Source: Amyloporia xantha | Taxonomy: Eukaryota; Basidiomycota; Agaricomycetes; Polyporales; Adustoporiaceae | Length of the DNA stretch: 64,000 nt | Direction of reading: 5' to 3' | Assembly: GCA_036971615.1 (NCBI GenBank) | Contig: JAYKKR010000003.1 | Span: 1,178,001 to 1,242,000 of the forward strand | Notes under the pieces: generated by a model | What the model was told of the DNA's origin: nothing | Database searches by the model: none | The model's input: only the letters and a program-made list of their open reading frames with translations | In this document: piece after piece, positions 33,454 through 44,599 of the stretch | Layout: each line of letters starts with the position of its first letter | How positions within the stretch are numbered: the first letter of the stretch is position 1 | Translations under genes and position numbers: made by a program

Positions 33454-35692
33454 TTATGCAAACCAATCCTCGACAGGCAGAACACCATATCGGGACGCAT
33501 CGTGAGTATAACCTTGACCGCTGTTCCACTGGTATCCACGCTGCTGAAATTGCGACGTCAATTGGTCATTCTGCTGGGAGAGATAACCTGCCTCTGGGTA
33601 ATTTGGCACGGGCTCCATAGGTTGCTGCGAAGGGTAAGAACCATAGTGCGGCATCGGTGGGCTTGTCTTATAAGGTTGAGGAGCAGAGACTGCATCTGAC
33701 AAGCTGGAGGTCATCGAGGCCTGCATTGCTCCGGAACGTACTGCTTCCTCAAACCGTGCCGCGACAAACGCTTCATATTCTGGTGTTACAATGAACGGTT
33801 GGTCACCCGCATCGTCGTTAGGACTAGCTGGCGCTGTGAGACTAGGCGACGGAAGTGGACTTGTCGTCTGGCTACTGAGTGGAGTATTGTTATACGAATG
33901 ACTTCCTATTGCCATCAGCGACGGCCCTGACTGGACGAGAGTGTTATCGAGACCGTACGATCTATCCGACAGTGCTGCCAGGTGAGTAGGATTTGCGGCT
34001 GCTGACATTCCAGGGTGTTCGTATGGGGATTGGGTTTCAGGCCAACCAGGATGCCTAGAGGCTGCATTGTGATATGCTAGTGCGTGCATGAACTCAGGAG
34101 CACGACGAGGAGCGCGCCTGGGATCATGGTCCGCCAAAGAATTTGTAGACGGAGTGTCTACCGTGTGAAACTCCGTCAAGCGCGGTGTCATCGACTGTAG
34201 ACTGCGTAGAGCAGCGGTGGTGGAATCAGGTGCTGATGAGCCATTCATAGTCGCAGGGGTTCCTGGAAGCCAAGGCCCTCGACTCCTCGCACGACGGTCG
34301 ACCGGAGAAGTACTGGAGCGTAGATGAGGTGGTGGTGATAAAGATTTGGAGACATCGGTGCGATCGTCATTGCCCGTCGGAGACGCGTAAGGCGATATTT
34401 GAAGGTCCAGGCGAGGTAAGATAGGTCGTGTTGTTGTGGACACACGTATATCCCCAGGTATGGGTCGCTTACCGGCTTTCACACCGTAAGTGCGCTTCTT
34501 CGTCAGGCCATGCATTTTCTGCAGATAGCTGACTAGTCCGAGGCTATCATGAGTGGTTCTGGATGGTCCACCATCACGACCATCGCTCCTCAGCCCTGAG
34601 GTAATAGGGAGGGAAGACCTCCGGCTAGAAAGAGGTCGTCCTTCGTGCGTCGGAGACGGAGGTAGAGATGCCGATGTCGACTCTTCATGGGTTTCGGGGC
34701 TGCCAGACGCGTTGCTATGGCCATGCATAGAATTCAGTGACATCACAGGCACTGTAAGGTGAGCAGTGAGAAAAGCTGTATTAAAACACCACGACTTCAC
34801 ATACCTGCGTTACTTCGGCACGGGCTCCCTGTTAGAAGAATGGAGAACCGGGCTGTATCTACGTGGAACCATGGCTGAAGGGCGGGGAGGCTCTGAACGT
34901 AGCGCTAGGACGGGCCTGTTTAAGCGTACATCAAGGACCGCAAGCTAGCGGCGGATGCTCACAGCTCGAGTAAAGAGGTCGTGGAATGTCTGTGTTTCAC
35001 TAGCAGGGCCAAGGACCAGATGTAGGCGCAGTTTTTCCTAAATGGGGAATAGCGTCGAATCGAAGTTAGGGCGGTGAGACTGTCGAGCGGGATTCGGCGC
35101 ACCTGATACATTGCCAAGGCGATGCCGATCCAAGGATCGATGCCACTCTGCATCGGACTCGGTCCTTCACCACCGCCTTGGAGTGGCGAGGCAGCGACCA
35201 CGATTAAGTGCTGATGGCCACGTCGCTGCTGGTTGGAGCTTGCGTGTATCTGTGGGGAGCTCGGACTGAGGCAAAGTACAATAAGACTGAGCGGGGTGCA
35301 GCTCACATTCATGCTGCGACGGATTGTGTTGGTAGATATTGCGATGTCTGACTGATGACCAGCGAAAAGGTCGGGTATATCTCTGCATTGGCCGACATCC
35401 GCGATGTCCGTCGTAAACGGAGTAAAGGTCGGAGAGCTTGTGAGCCACCAGACGCGCATCTAAGTCGATACGCAAGAAAATAATTAGAACAAAGATACGA
35501 CCGAAGAGAAATACCAACCGGGACAGTCATGTCAGCTATTCGGAGGCTCTCCAGTAGCATAGGTAGGTAGTAGTCTCGGACATCGACCCACTTTCCAGCC
35601 AGAGCCCTGGAATCTTCCACAAGTACGACTACGGAGACGGCATCACCAGGATTTGTGGGCCGGGAAAATTGGGAGGACGTCGTAGTGTCCAT
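33454..35692 (-). CDS. MED25-like VWA protein with disordered tail
   Basis: Six exons (35692-35519, 35459-35307, 35249-35103, 35037-34963, 34904-34805, 34751-33454) give 648 aa in phase throughout. Residues about 15-230 resemble the von Willebrand A domain of Mediator subunit 25: VSVVVLVEDSRALAGKW, HQHLIVVAASP, IDPWIGIALAMYQ, LRLHLVLGPASE, then PWFHVDTARFSILLTG. The MIDAS serines are not obvious. The last exon, two thirds of the protein, is Pro/Ser/Thr/Gln-rich and predicted disordered, with a Q/Y-rich end. The identification rests on the strand order and the closing 'PWF.vD' motif. An unrelated VWA-like protein remains possible. If correct, it is a nuclear transcription co-activator subunit. 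Confidence 0.6.
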
Positions 35693-36706
35693 GGGATGCA
35701 CCAATATAACGCAAGAATATAAGAGCTCGACGGGACACAGCGACGCAGAATCCTCAGGGCTACGAACAGGCGAGAGTCAGACTAGACCTGCATGCGGTGA
35801 GAAAGGTGATAAGGTGACGGTATACCGATATGGGTCCAGGACAGTCGGACTTTCTATTATATATCTACGCAGGCCGTGCCAATGCGGCGTGGAGACACAT
35901 AAATGTTCGCCGCTCCCGAGAAGAGAGTGTGGGTCGCACCAACAAAATGGTTAAAGCTTGATGGGAGCTGCCGGGGATTATCGACGACCAATCGAATGGA
36001 ACCTCAACTCCGGAGTCAACACGTTCTTCCGTCGCTAGTTGGCGGTATCGCTCCACCTTCTCTAAACTTGTTTGTCTCGATTCCTATCAGACCGATCTTC
36101 CTCAGCCGCATTCAGGACAAGGAATTGCTGCCGGGCCGTAATCTTCAGCACAGCTCACAAAGTGCACCGCCGCTGGAATGATGGCTGCCGGAGAAATCCT
36201 CCTGTGAGTCGATTCTCCACCATCCTCATGACCGCGCTCATAGTGATAGAATTCCACCCATACAAGTCAGGACATGTCCATCCGCCTGCCAACCACATGC
36301 AAGGAGGCAACAGCTGGTCCCCCTCATGTCCTTTCTTGGACAAACAACGCCGGCAGATCGGGCGGCCAACTGTATTGCACGTTTCAAGACATTAGGGACA
36401 TCCGACCCATCTGGAATCAGAATAGTAGATTACAGCGAGCTTCGCTATACATACCCGGGTCACAGACAATCAGGACTCGAAGCTTGCTTCATTCAGGCGG
36501 TAGCAGTACTCGGCAGTCCCGGAGCTGCCGGAGGAAGCCTCGCCGGCCGGAACGAAATTAAACGGAATATTCATCAATACCGTTTTATTTGTGCATATTT
36601 GTACCGACCGTGTTCGCGACCGCGAGGTTCAGCAGCTCACTGGCACACCACACACCAGGACCACGTCCTTACTCTTCTCACTTCACCTGACCTCTAAGTT
36701 GTACTA
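35693..36706. other. Divergent intergenic region, unresolved ORFs
   Basis: This kilobase separates the MED25-like gene (-) and WHI2 (+). Open frames occur on both strands (plus 36326-36697; minus 36056-35865 and 36343-36155) with fairly protein-like composition. None matched a family or formed a complete exon chain. A small multi-exon gene may be hidden here. Confidence 0.35.
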
Positions 36707-37906
36707 ATGGCGGCGGTATCACTTTCCAACTCACCGATAACCCAGGTCTCGCAAACTCCCGTGCAGACCAACCTGCAACCCCACCTATTGACGAGATTGC
36801 TCCTTGATTTGCGCGGCAGGCGGTTCTCCGTAGACCGAGAGACAATCATGAATCTTCCCGAATCGGTTCTCTTGTGTCTGTTTCCAAATGGCCTCGTACT
36901 AAGTCGTCAAAGCGCGGCGTTATCAGATGGAGGAGATAATGACGACTATGAGGAACTTTACGGTGTTGACGTGCGTATTGGTCATTTAGCCGTACGGTGT
37001 GAAGGCTGGCTGAACATGCCACCAGTTTGATCCGGAATGTTTCTCATACGTGCTCACGTTCTTCCGCAATGCGTCGGACACGTTCTATGGCACTCCCAGC
37101 TCACCCGGATTATTCGCGGCACAGCAACAGTTGGTGGACGGCGGTTCACCAACCAATGATTTTGGTCCTGCTCCGTCGCAAAATCCCCTCCTTACCAAAC
37201 AGGCTATAATCGTCCTCAGAGAAGAGTTGGAGTACTTCTCCATCCCCCCCAAAGACAGTAAGGCGACAACGAACAACAGTGGTATTGCCAATGATGCGCT
37301 GCTCAATCTGAAACGGAAGTGTGGTGAATATCTACTCCACAAGCGCAATATCTTCACCGCATTGCAGCGCAATGTCAATAAGGAGAACAACCTAGCAGAG
37401 CAGCACCTCATTGACATGTTATGTATGAGGTTCGTAGTACTGGCTTTTGCGAAGCCCGGCACACTCATAGTTGCGAATCGGTGTAGTGGATTTGATCGAG
37501 ACGACGAGTGGGGCTATCGTGCTATGGAACCTTCACGGTGTTGTATATCATCAATAGCTCTTGTTCTATTGAAGACAGGAATTGTTCATCACCCCCCTGG
37601 CCCGACTGGTGAGAAACAGGTGACCATCGACTACAATCAGATGGCGACAGCACAGAAGCTTCTTCTATTCTGGAGAAAGCCTGCGGTACGTTTACCTTCT
37701 CTCACCGTAAGCGAATCCTTGACCATCTGAACACACTTAGCGAAAATGTTGGTGGGACGGTATCGAAGTCAACCTCGCGGAAGCTGGGGAACCGGATAAA
37801 TCAGCTAAATTATGGGCGAGGAGAGTGTGGACACTTGAGCTCAGTCTGGTCAGTACTTCTGTTTCGTGCGATCTTCTCTATGCTCATGTGTCTCTCATAG
37901 GTTTGA
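36707..37906 (+). CDS. WHI2: WHI2-like phosphatase activator, BTB/T1-type
   Basis: Four exons (36707-36970, 37026-37685, 37741-37848, 37901-37906) give 345 aa. The signature of Whi2-type proteins is clear: LLLDLRGRRFSVDRETIMNL, PESVLLCLFPNGLVLSRQS, then across the first intron FDPECFSYVLTFFRNA and FYGTPSSPGLFAAQQQL. The C-terminal half has FWRKPARKCWWDG and RRVWTLELSL. In yeast, Whi2 partners the Psr1/Psr2 phosphatases in the general stress response and in nutrient-dependent TORC1 restraint. The last exon of two codons (ending Val-stop) is my best solution; reading through the last donor would add about 48 unconserved residues. Confidence 0.85.
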
Positions 37907-38410
37907 CACAGTGTCCTCTGTTGCCTTGCCCACGCATTCCATTCGCGTACATTGTTCATCTCATTTCTTGCAGCACTGCACGTCTCGGATGCCGGATACC
38001 CTCTCGTCCCCCAGATACACAGTCCTCGCTATACTATATCCACCGTCTTTGATCACCATCACGATCGCAGTGCGCTGATCCGTTCGCATGGATATCGACG
38101 CTGTTGTTGACGTCCGATCGTTTGATTGCGGCACCCTTAAGCCTCAAGTACACGTCGTGAGCTAGCGGCTGCCAGCCCCGCCCGCACATATTGGCCGCTC
38201 ATTATTACTTCTTGAATTCCACATCACATGCAAGGGTCAATAGAGTACATCTACCTCTTACACCATTCAATGTAACGGACAAGGTTCGGCGGTACAATTT
38301 TGATCGAGCGGTATTACGTAATAAGCGTTCCTATCTCCGCTCAAGATCACAGTGAGAGGTGAATGTAAACATCTTCACTTTGAGCTTGTCTTAGCCTCAC
38401 GTATTTCCTC
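37907..38410. other. Intergenic, nothing recognised
   Basis: The short interval between WHI2 and LTO1, both plus strand. No domain or ordered exon is seen. Confidence 0.5.
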
Positions 38411-39043
38411 ATGGATTTCGACCTCGAATCTCTTGTCAATGTTGAACAAAAGTATGTTGAGTTAAGTGTACCAATTCTCTGTACTGAGGACTATCAATGC
38501 AGTTTTTACGACGATGGGTACAGAGATGGGTTCGCACATGGTAAAATCCACGGTTCCATAGAAGGCAGAGCTCTTGGAAGAGAGAAGGGTTTCGAGATGT
38601 GGGAGGAGCTTGGTTTCTATGAAGGATTCGCCTTGATATGGCAAGCAGTCCACCCGGAGCAAGGTGGCAGTGATGAGTGAATCGTTCATTTCCTCTAGCC
38701 CACAATGTTGGCTGATCACTATTGAATGTAAACTAGACGAGCCGCACACCACATCCGACAGCTACTGGACCTGATCGCGCAGTTTCCGCGCGTAAACCCG
38801 TCTGTCACTGAACCATCGGATATGGACATTCCGAAGCTGTTCCGACAAATTCGCTCGCGTTACAAAGCCCTTTGCGCGACGTTGGGCGTAAGGCCGACCT
38901 TGCGTGCTTCGGGCTCGAACGCTTCTCCAGATGGCGCTGGTTTTGGAAACAACGCAGCTGGTTCTAAATCGGACGGATCGAGGAACGTGTGGCCAGTGCA
39001 AGCTGCTGATAAACAGCTGACAGACGAGCATTTGAGCTTCTAA
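38411..39043 (+). CDS. LTO1: LTO1-like protein (Yae1/ORAOV1 family)
   Basis: Three exons (38411-38451, 38503-38676, 38737-39043) give 173 aa. The deca-GX3 core is visible: YDDGYRDGFAHGKIHGSIEG, then RALGREKGFEMWEELGFYEG, matching the Yae1/Lto1 N-terminal domain. In yeast and humans, Lto1 with Yae1 is the adaptor that recruits the cytosolic Fe-S targeting complex to the ABC protein Rli1/ABCE1. The C-terminal exon has an amphipathic region (AAHHIRQLLDLIAQFP, IRSRYKALCATLG) followed by a flexible tail. The end, LTDEHLSF, lacks the C-terminal Trp described for Lto1. The middle donor was set at GA|GTGAAT because only this keeps phase. Confidence 0.87.
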
Positions 39044-41019
39044 GGTTGAACAATCAGGCGGACAGCTTTTGAAGCATGGAGAGCGAGCTTGTCGGAGGAA
39101 TTCCGAAGCGCAATCATCCGCTGTAGGTTGTGGTGCGTATCCACTCTTTCGGCTCATGCATAATCTCAGAGATCATCTTTTAGAGTGGGATTGCGTGCTG
39201 CCCTACGAGCCCCGCAGTGCCCAAATTCACTCTTGTCATTCGGGCGGAGCGGGATTGCAGTTCCACTAGTTTTCCGTTGGCGTGGGGTGGTGCACGGGTC
39301 AATCTCGTGCTTTTCTCCCATCTGCGTAGATGTGTGGACGATCGTAATGTGACGGGTCGTCAAGAAGCCTAACCGTTGTCGGAGCTGGACTGCATAGCTA
39401 TATTTCCCATCCAGGAGTTTGAATAGGAACAACTGGATGTCCGTCATATCTGACGCTCGGTAACTCCATATGAATACTCTTGTTGGAGCTTCACTTTCTC
39501 AGAGACAGTCTGCTGTCCGCGCCCTGTCGTGCCTTCCGCTCGTTTCCCCGGCAATCAAAGTTCTCGAAGACCTTCCCATGACAAACGCATGCGCACACGC
39601 CGCAACTGCCAATTGTTGGTTCCATTTGTTATGACCATCTACCTCCTGTAGCCGCTGCATTGTCAGCTGGTTCCGTTGCATCGTCTAGCTGGCATTGACA
39701 CAGCTCGTGGTCCCCTCGTGTCGTGTTGAAAACCTACAATTTGATCTCCGTTCCGCCCATCGTGGTAACATCGTGGTAAAGATGTCGTCCCTCATGTCTG
39801 CGCCTCTGTCAAACTTTCGCCGTATCTACTATCTTTATTCCCCATACCGCTCTCCAGCTCTCAGGAGATGGCAGGATGGCTTGCTAAGCTGCAACGTGTT
39901 CTGCGCTGCGGAGGGCTACCAGGGGATGCCTGTCACTGTAAACGCTCTGACATCATACGGCTAGGACAAATTGGCCTGCCTTCAGCTTTCGATCAGACCG
40001 TTTCCCTCGTACGTCTCATTTCGATTGTACTTCTCATCTCTCGCACGGTATGTGATCACTAACCTGTGTATTAGGGTCAGCTGACAAGAAGCCAAAGCTC
40101 CGATCCTCGTAAAGAAGACCAACCACGTCGTAAGGAAGATGTGTCTATTCCCGGACTTAGCCCGCTGCACTGCCGTGCTGCATCTCGGAAAATGCCAACG
40201 TCTGCTTCTGTGTGATTTTAGATTGAACAAAGATACGCAGCATCTCCGGACCCCTGTCTGCGGTACTGATAATTCTTTGTCATTGCTAGCTAGGACGATA
40301 TGAATAGGCTCGGACATGAAGGTAGTTCCGAGTGAGACTTGGGAACGTGCACTCCTCTCTTCCCGGGCACATGGCCGATTCTGCAGCTCCTCGCCATACA
40401 ATCTGGGACACCATCGGATCTTTATGTCAGAGGTGACCTATTCACTCGAACCGTCGCAAGAATGAGCGCAGTCATATGAAAGGCGCAATATGTCTCGGAA
40501 CCGCCAGGTGGGCGTCGTCACCATGCCGTGATTCAATGGCGGGCATGGACTGCCGTGAATCGACGAGAAGTATGTGTCGTCTGAAGCTTCTATGTCAATG
40601 TCCGGGATGTGGATTTGTGCGGTGCCTTGATAACGGAACCCGGGGACGACGCTCAAAGTTCACGCGGTATTATATCTGGTGCTCTTAAGTCTCGGTGTAC
40701 TGATAGACCAATTAAGTTTGAAGCACCGCGATCATAACATGAAGGGGCCTCAAGGCCCTGCTAAGGCTCATGTTTTCACAGGTTCACGGGTTGTTTAAGG
40801 TATGCTGACATCCGCATCAAATGACAATGCTACATGGTCGTCGATGACATTACTCACCTCGTTATTTCTGTTGCGGTCATTGGGTTCACAAGAGCTCATG
40901 TCATGTTCATCAGAATACAACCGACTAGAGCTTTTATCCCCTACCAAGATACAAATGGTAAATTCAGCGCTACAGCTTACATTACAGTTATACATGGCTT
41001 CATCAGCTTCAACATTTTA
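39044..41019. other. 2-kb stretch without a recognised gene
   Basis: The convergent 3' flanks of LTO1 and the amine oxidase. Several frames of 60-140 codons occur on the minus strand (for example 40401-39982 and 40656-40438), but their starts are non-ATG or isolated, and I recognise no domain. Confidence 0.4.
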
Positions 41020-43808
41020 TCAATTTGAACAACACGCATCTCCAGAGGTTCCAGAGAATGCAGGCACGCTGTGAGCGTCATTCGCGCCAGGAACGTCCAT
41101 GCTCGGATTGACGTTGAAGAAATTGTTCGGCCTAAACAACAGGCTGATATGCTCCACAGGCATCACAGGCCAATCCTCAGGTCGGGGAATGTGGGTGACA
41201 CCTACCCAGCACCGGTCAGTGTGATTCTCGCGAAGGATGCAATACACGCACCAGTCGTTATATACACGAGGATGTCTTCTTCTGCGAGGCTGTCGTCGCC
41301 TTTGACCCAGGATTCGAGAGAGTCCTGAGGGGTTTCTCTGGTTTGCGGAACATATTTACCCGACGGCCACATCCTCCCGCCTTTAGCAGTCTCGACGTCC
41401 TTGACGACCCAGACCGGCTTCTTCGCGAACGGCGCCCTCACGCCCACCCAGCCGTCCTCCTGCGTCATCAGTTTAGTTGCTGCGCCCTTCAGCCCGGTGA
41501 TTGTGTACCCAGCGAATTTGCCCGAGTGGGGATGACGCTTCTTTGGATTGATGATCGACCATCGCCGATCTTTCTCGTAGTCCAGCTCGCGTGCACCTTC
41601 GCTCTGGACTGTGATCGGGTGATCCTTAGTCAGGAATGCGTTGCCGGCATAGTTCGCTATAGACCCCGTTGGAGCGTCAGGGAGTGGAATTATATCTGTC
41701 TCGACCACTGTGTTGTTCAATCCGTCGACCATCGGGTCGACGCGGAAAGAGAACAAGTGCTGGTGGTAGTGTGCGTTGATGCCCGGCGCGAGGGTGGTCC
41801 CGAACTTGGTGGGTTCATCGTCCTTCTTCACGTAGACTTGCACGATACCGGTAAGACGAGTCTCGATCTCGATGTTACCATCCTGGTAGAAGTAGTAATT
41901 CCAGATGTATTCTGCGAAACGAAGATGCGTCAATTCATAGCCGCGCGCAACGCCGGAGCACAGCAGACGGACCGTAGTTGGCCAGGGTGCAGATCATGCT
42001 GACGACCAGTCTGCGACTGCGCACCGCATGCGCACGACCGCCGACACGGAAGTCAGTGTGTTTCCACAGCAGTCCGGCATCTTCTTCGTGAATACAGATC
42101 ACGTTCTTGATCGCGACGGCGCTACCATCGTGCGCAACATACGCGCCCGGCTGCACAGAACCTGCTCAGTGCCGTTGCTGAATCAGGACAAGTATAGACG
42201 GCGTACGAGATAATGAATGGTTCCCAGACAATCACAGCCCAAAGAAAGTTCGTTTGCCATCGTTCCCATACCGTATTCACCTCTGTGCGTCGTCTTAATG
42301 AGAAAGGGTCCCAGAGGATAAGGTCACAGCGACAACTTACGCGTCGAAAGCATGTTTCCTCGGATGAGGGTGTTCAGGTGCACCATAAGGAACGACCATC
42401 TCAGATAGCGAAAGGCGGTAGAAAATAGGTCGGACATTGCCGTCATCATTGTACGTTATCGTCGACAGCGCGATACCCTCCCGGTGGTGAAACGCTATCT
42501 TCCAAAATCAGCTGCTTCCATGAGAGGTTTTCCCGCCGTACTCACCAATGTGCATCTTCCATTTCTGCCACTCCAACTCGTGACCGTTGATCTTGAAGCT
42601 AACACCCTCGGGCTGCACGACGTGCAGCGGCTTCAGGTCGTCTCGGAGCTTAAAGTTGGCGCCTGGCTTCTCCGCCATGAGATCGGGAAGGAAGTCCCAT
42701 GCCTCGCGCGGTGGGGGGAGCCGCTCACGCTTCGACGCAGCCTGCGAGTCTTCCGCGAGGGGTGGTGGTGCTGTCGTCGCCGCCGAGAGCTCCAGGTCGA
42801 GCCCGTGCTTCGTGAAGAACGAGTCTGGGGACACCTGTGGCAGATAATGCGGCGGGAAGTCGATGTGGACGACCTTCTGTGCAATCGAGTCCACTACAGG
42901 GATAAAGTCCTGGCCGATCGTAAGCAGGCGTATACAAGTATTACCATTGGATACATACCATCGGATGAGCGTACAGGTTGTCGTGGCGCGAGAATCGCGC
43001 AAACAACAGCGCTTGCTGGATACGGCTCTTTTTCGGGAAGCGCGAGTCGTACCCGATCGCCCATCCGTCAGCGTGCAGCTGCTCAGGTAGAACACCTATC
43101 GCGCAGCTCAAATGAATAACGGCTCAGCGACGTCCAGATAGAGACAAACTCACCCACGTCCGCAGCGAGCTGCTGCACTCGCTTGTCCTCCCTGATTATC
43201 TTCTCGCACAGCAGCAGCTCCTCGACGGAAATCTGGGGCTGTACCCCTTCCGGCAATTTCTCTAGTCCCTCGACGTCCCATTCACCTTCCTTCAGTGCGA
43301 GAACCGCATTGTACGCATCTCTGCATACATCATGAGTTTTAACCTTCCTTCAGAGGAGGAAGGTATGTGATACCCTGTTACTACGTCGAAGAACTGATCG
43401 AACGATCAATTTCGTTAGCGAGAATTGAGCTCCAGTCGGACATCAAGGTACATACATCGACCTCTGCCTTCCGTATGATCTCGCCCGCTGGCTGTGGCTT
43501 CTCGCCAGGGTTAAGCGGGATCCCCAGATAGGCCAAGACGGCTTTCTTGGGAGGAGGAAGTAGATAACTCGTGATGAACCTGATAGCCTTGATGTCCGTT
43601 TTGGCTGCAGTATAGCGGCGGACACCGAGCGAGACGGCTACGATCTATGAGATTTGTCTCAGTATCACTACTCACGCCTGGGAACAGAATTTTCATTCAC
43701 CTCGTCGGGACTCAAAGGATCCAGGGGATGCTTGAAGCCTGGTAGTTCGGCATGGGTAGTGGACTGAACGGACGTTGCGGTGCTGGGAGCAAGGTTGGGG
43801 ACCGACAT
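41020..43808 (-). CDS. Copper amine oxidase (TPQ enzyme)
   Basis: Oxidatively deaminates primary amines to aldehyde, ammonia and hydrogen peroxide. Eleven exons (43808-43701, 43644-43456, 43393-43374, 43320-43154, 43095-42959, 42909-42546, 42494-42341, 42282-42207, 42150-41973, 41911-41252, 41201-41020) give 744 aa, all in phase. The cofactor motif NYEY, whose first Tyr becomes topaquinone, is split by an intron. The catalytic base Asp lies in HAFDAGEYGMG. Copper ligands are the HQH of NAHYHQHLF and the distal His in [19 protein letters not shown]-type [17 protein letters not shown] is also intact. The N2/N3 domains precede it ([27 protein letters not shown]). There is no signal peptide and no clear PTS1 tripeptide at the end, so it is probably cytosolic or intracellular. 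Exon 3 is 20 nt. Confidence 0.95.
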
Positions 43809-44599
43809 GGCGACAATTCTCGAGTCAGAATCAACAGACAGATATCCCGGCCGCTGCAGAAGGGCTCTACTTATATGCTCGACGGCGGCTAACGCTGACC
43901 AGGATGATAACTGATCGACAAATATATGGGGGAAAGCATGTGCCACCCCCTTCGGCTAGATAACGTGAGATACGAAATTCAAATTCGAAAACATAGGCGG
44001 CTAACGTAAGGCGGCAGCCGGCTAAACAACAAAATGCGTTTGAGCGTCGAGATTGCGACGTACCTGGGCGTTGAATATCGAACTTTCATTGTTCGGAACG
44101 CTGGGCAGTAGGGAGTGAATTCTCTGAGATGCTAACATTCAACATTAATGCTGTTTTAACATTCTACAAGCGAAGAAAGTATACATACATACATCCCTGA
44201 CAATGCTGAACTTGCCAACCTTTGGCGTTGCGTAGTAACTCATACAAATACAACGAGGTACTCGAGCTCCAGATATACGTATGAATACTAACTATTGAGT
44301 TTAGATGTATGGGCGGAACTTGTTTCGAAGTGGGTAAAAAGAAAGAGAGATGATGTTACATACCAATGGTGTGACTGTCGCCAACACGGATGTGACACAC
44401 GCGACAGACATGTGACGGCCTCATTTCAAGTTCGCACTCTAAGCGCTTAGCACTCTGAAACTGAGAGACTCAGCCAGCGTTACTGAACCCGTTCAAATAT
44501 CACCACGGTGAGTGCGCAGGTTGTTTCACGAGAGCAGGCGTCCTCACTAGAACATCGTGACGATTTTAAGCTCTACTGATAAACTCACCGTTTCGTATC
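43809..44599. other. Intergenic, nothing recognised
   Basis: The upstream region of the amine oxidase and of the F-box pseudogene. No coding signal is seen. Confidence 0.5.
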
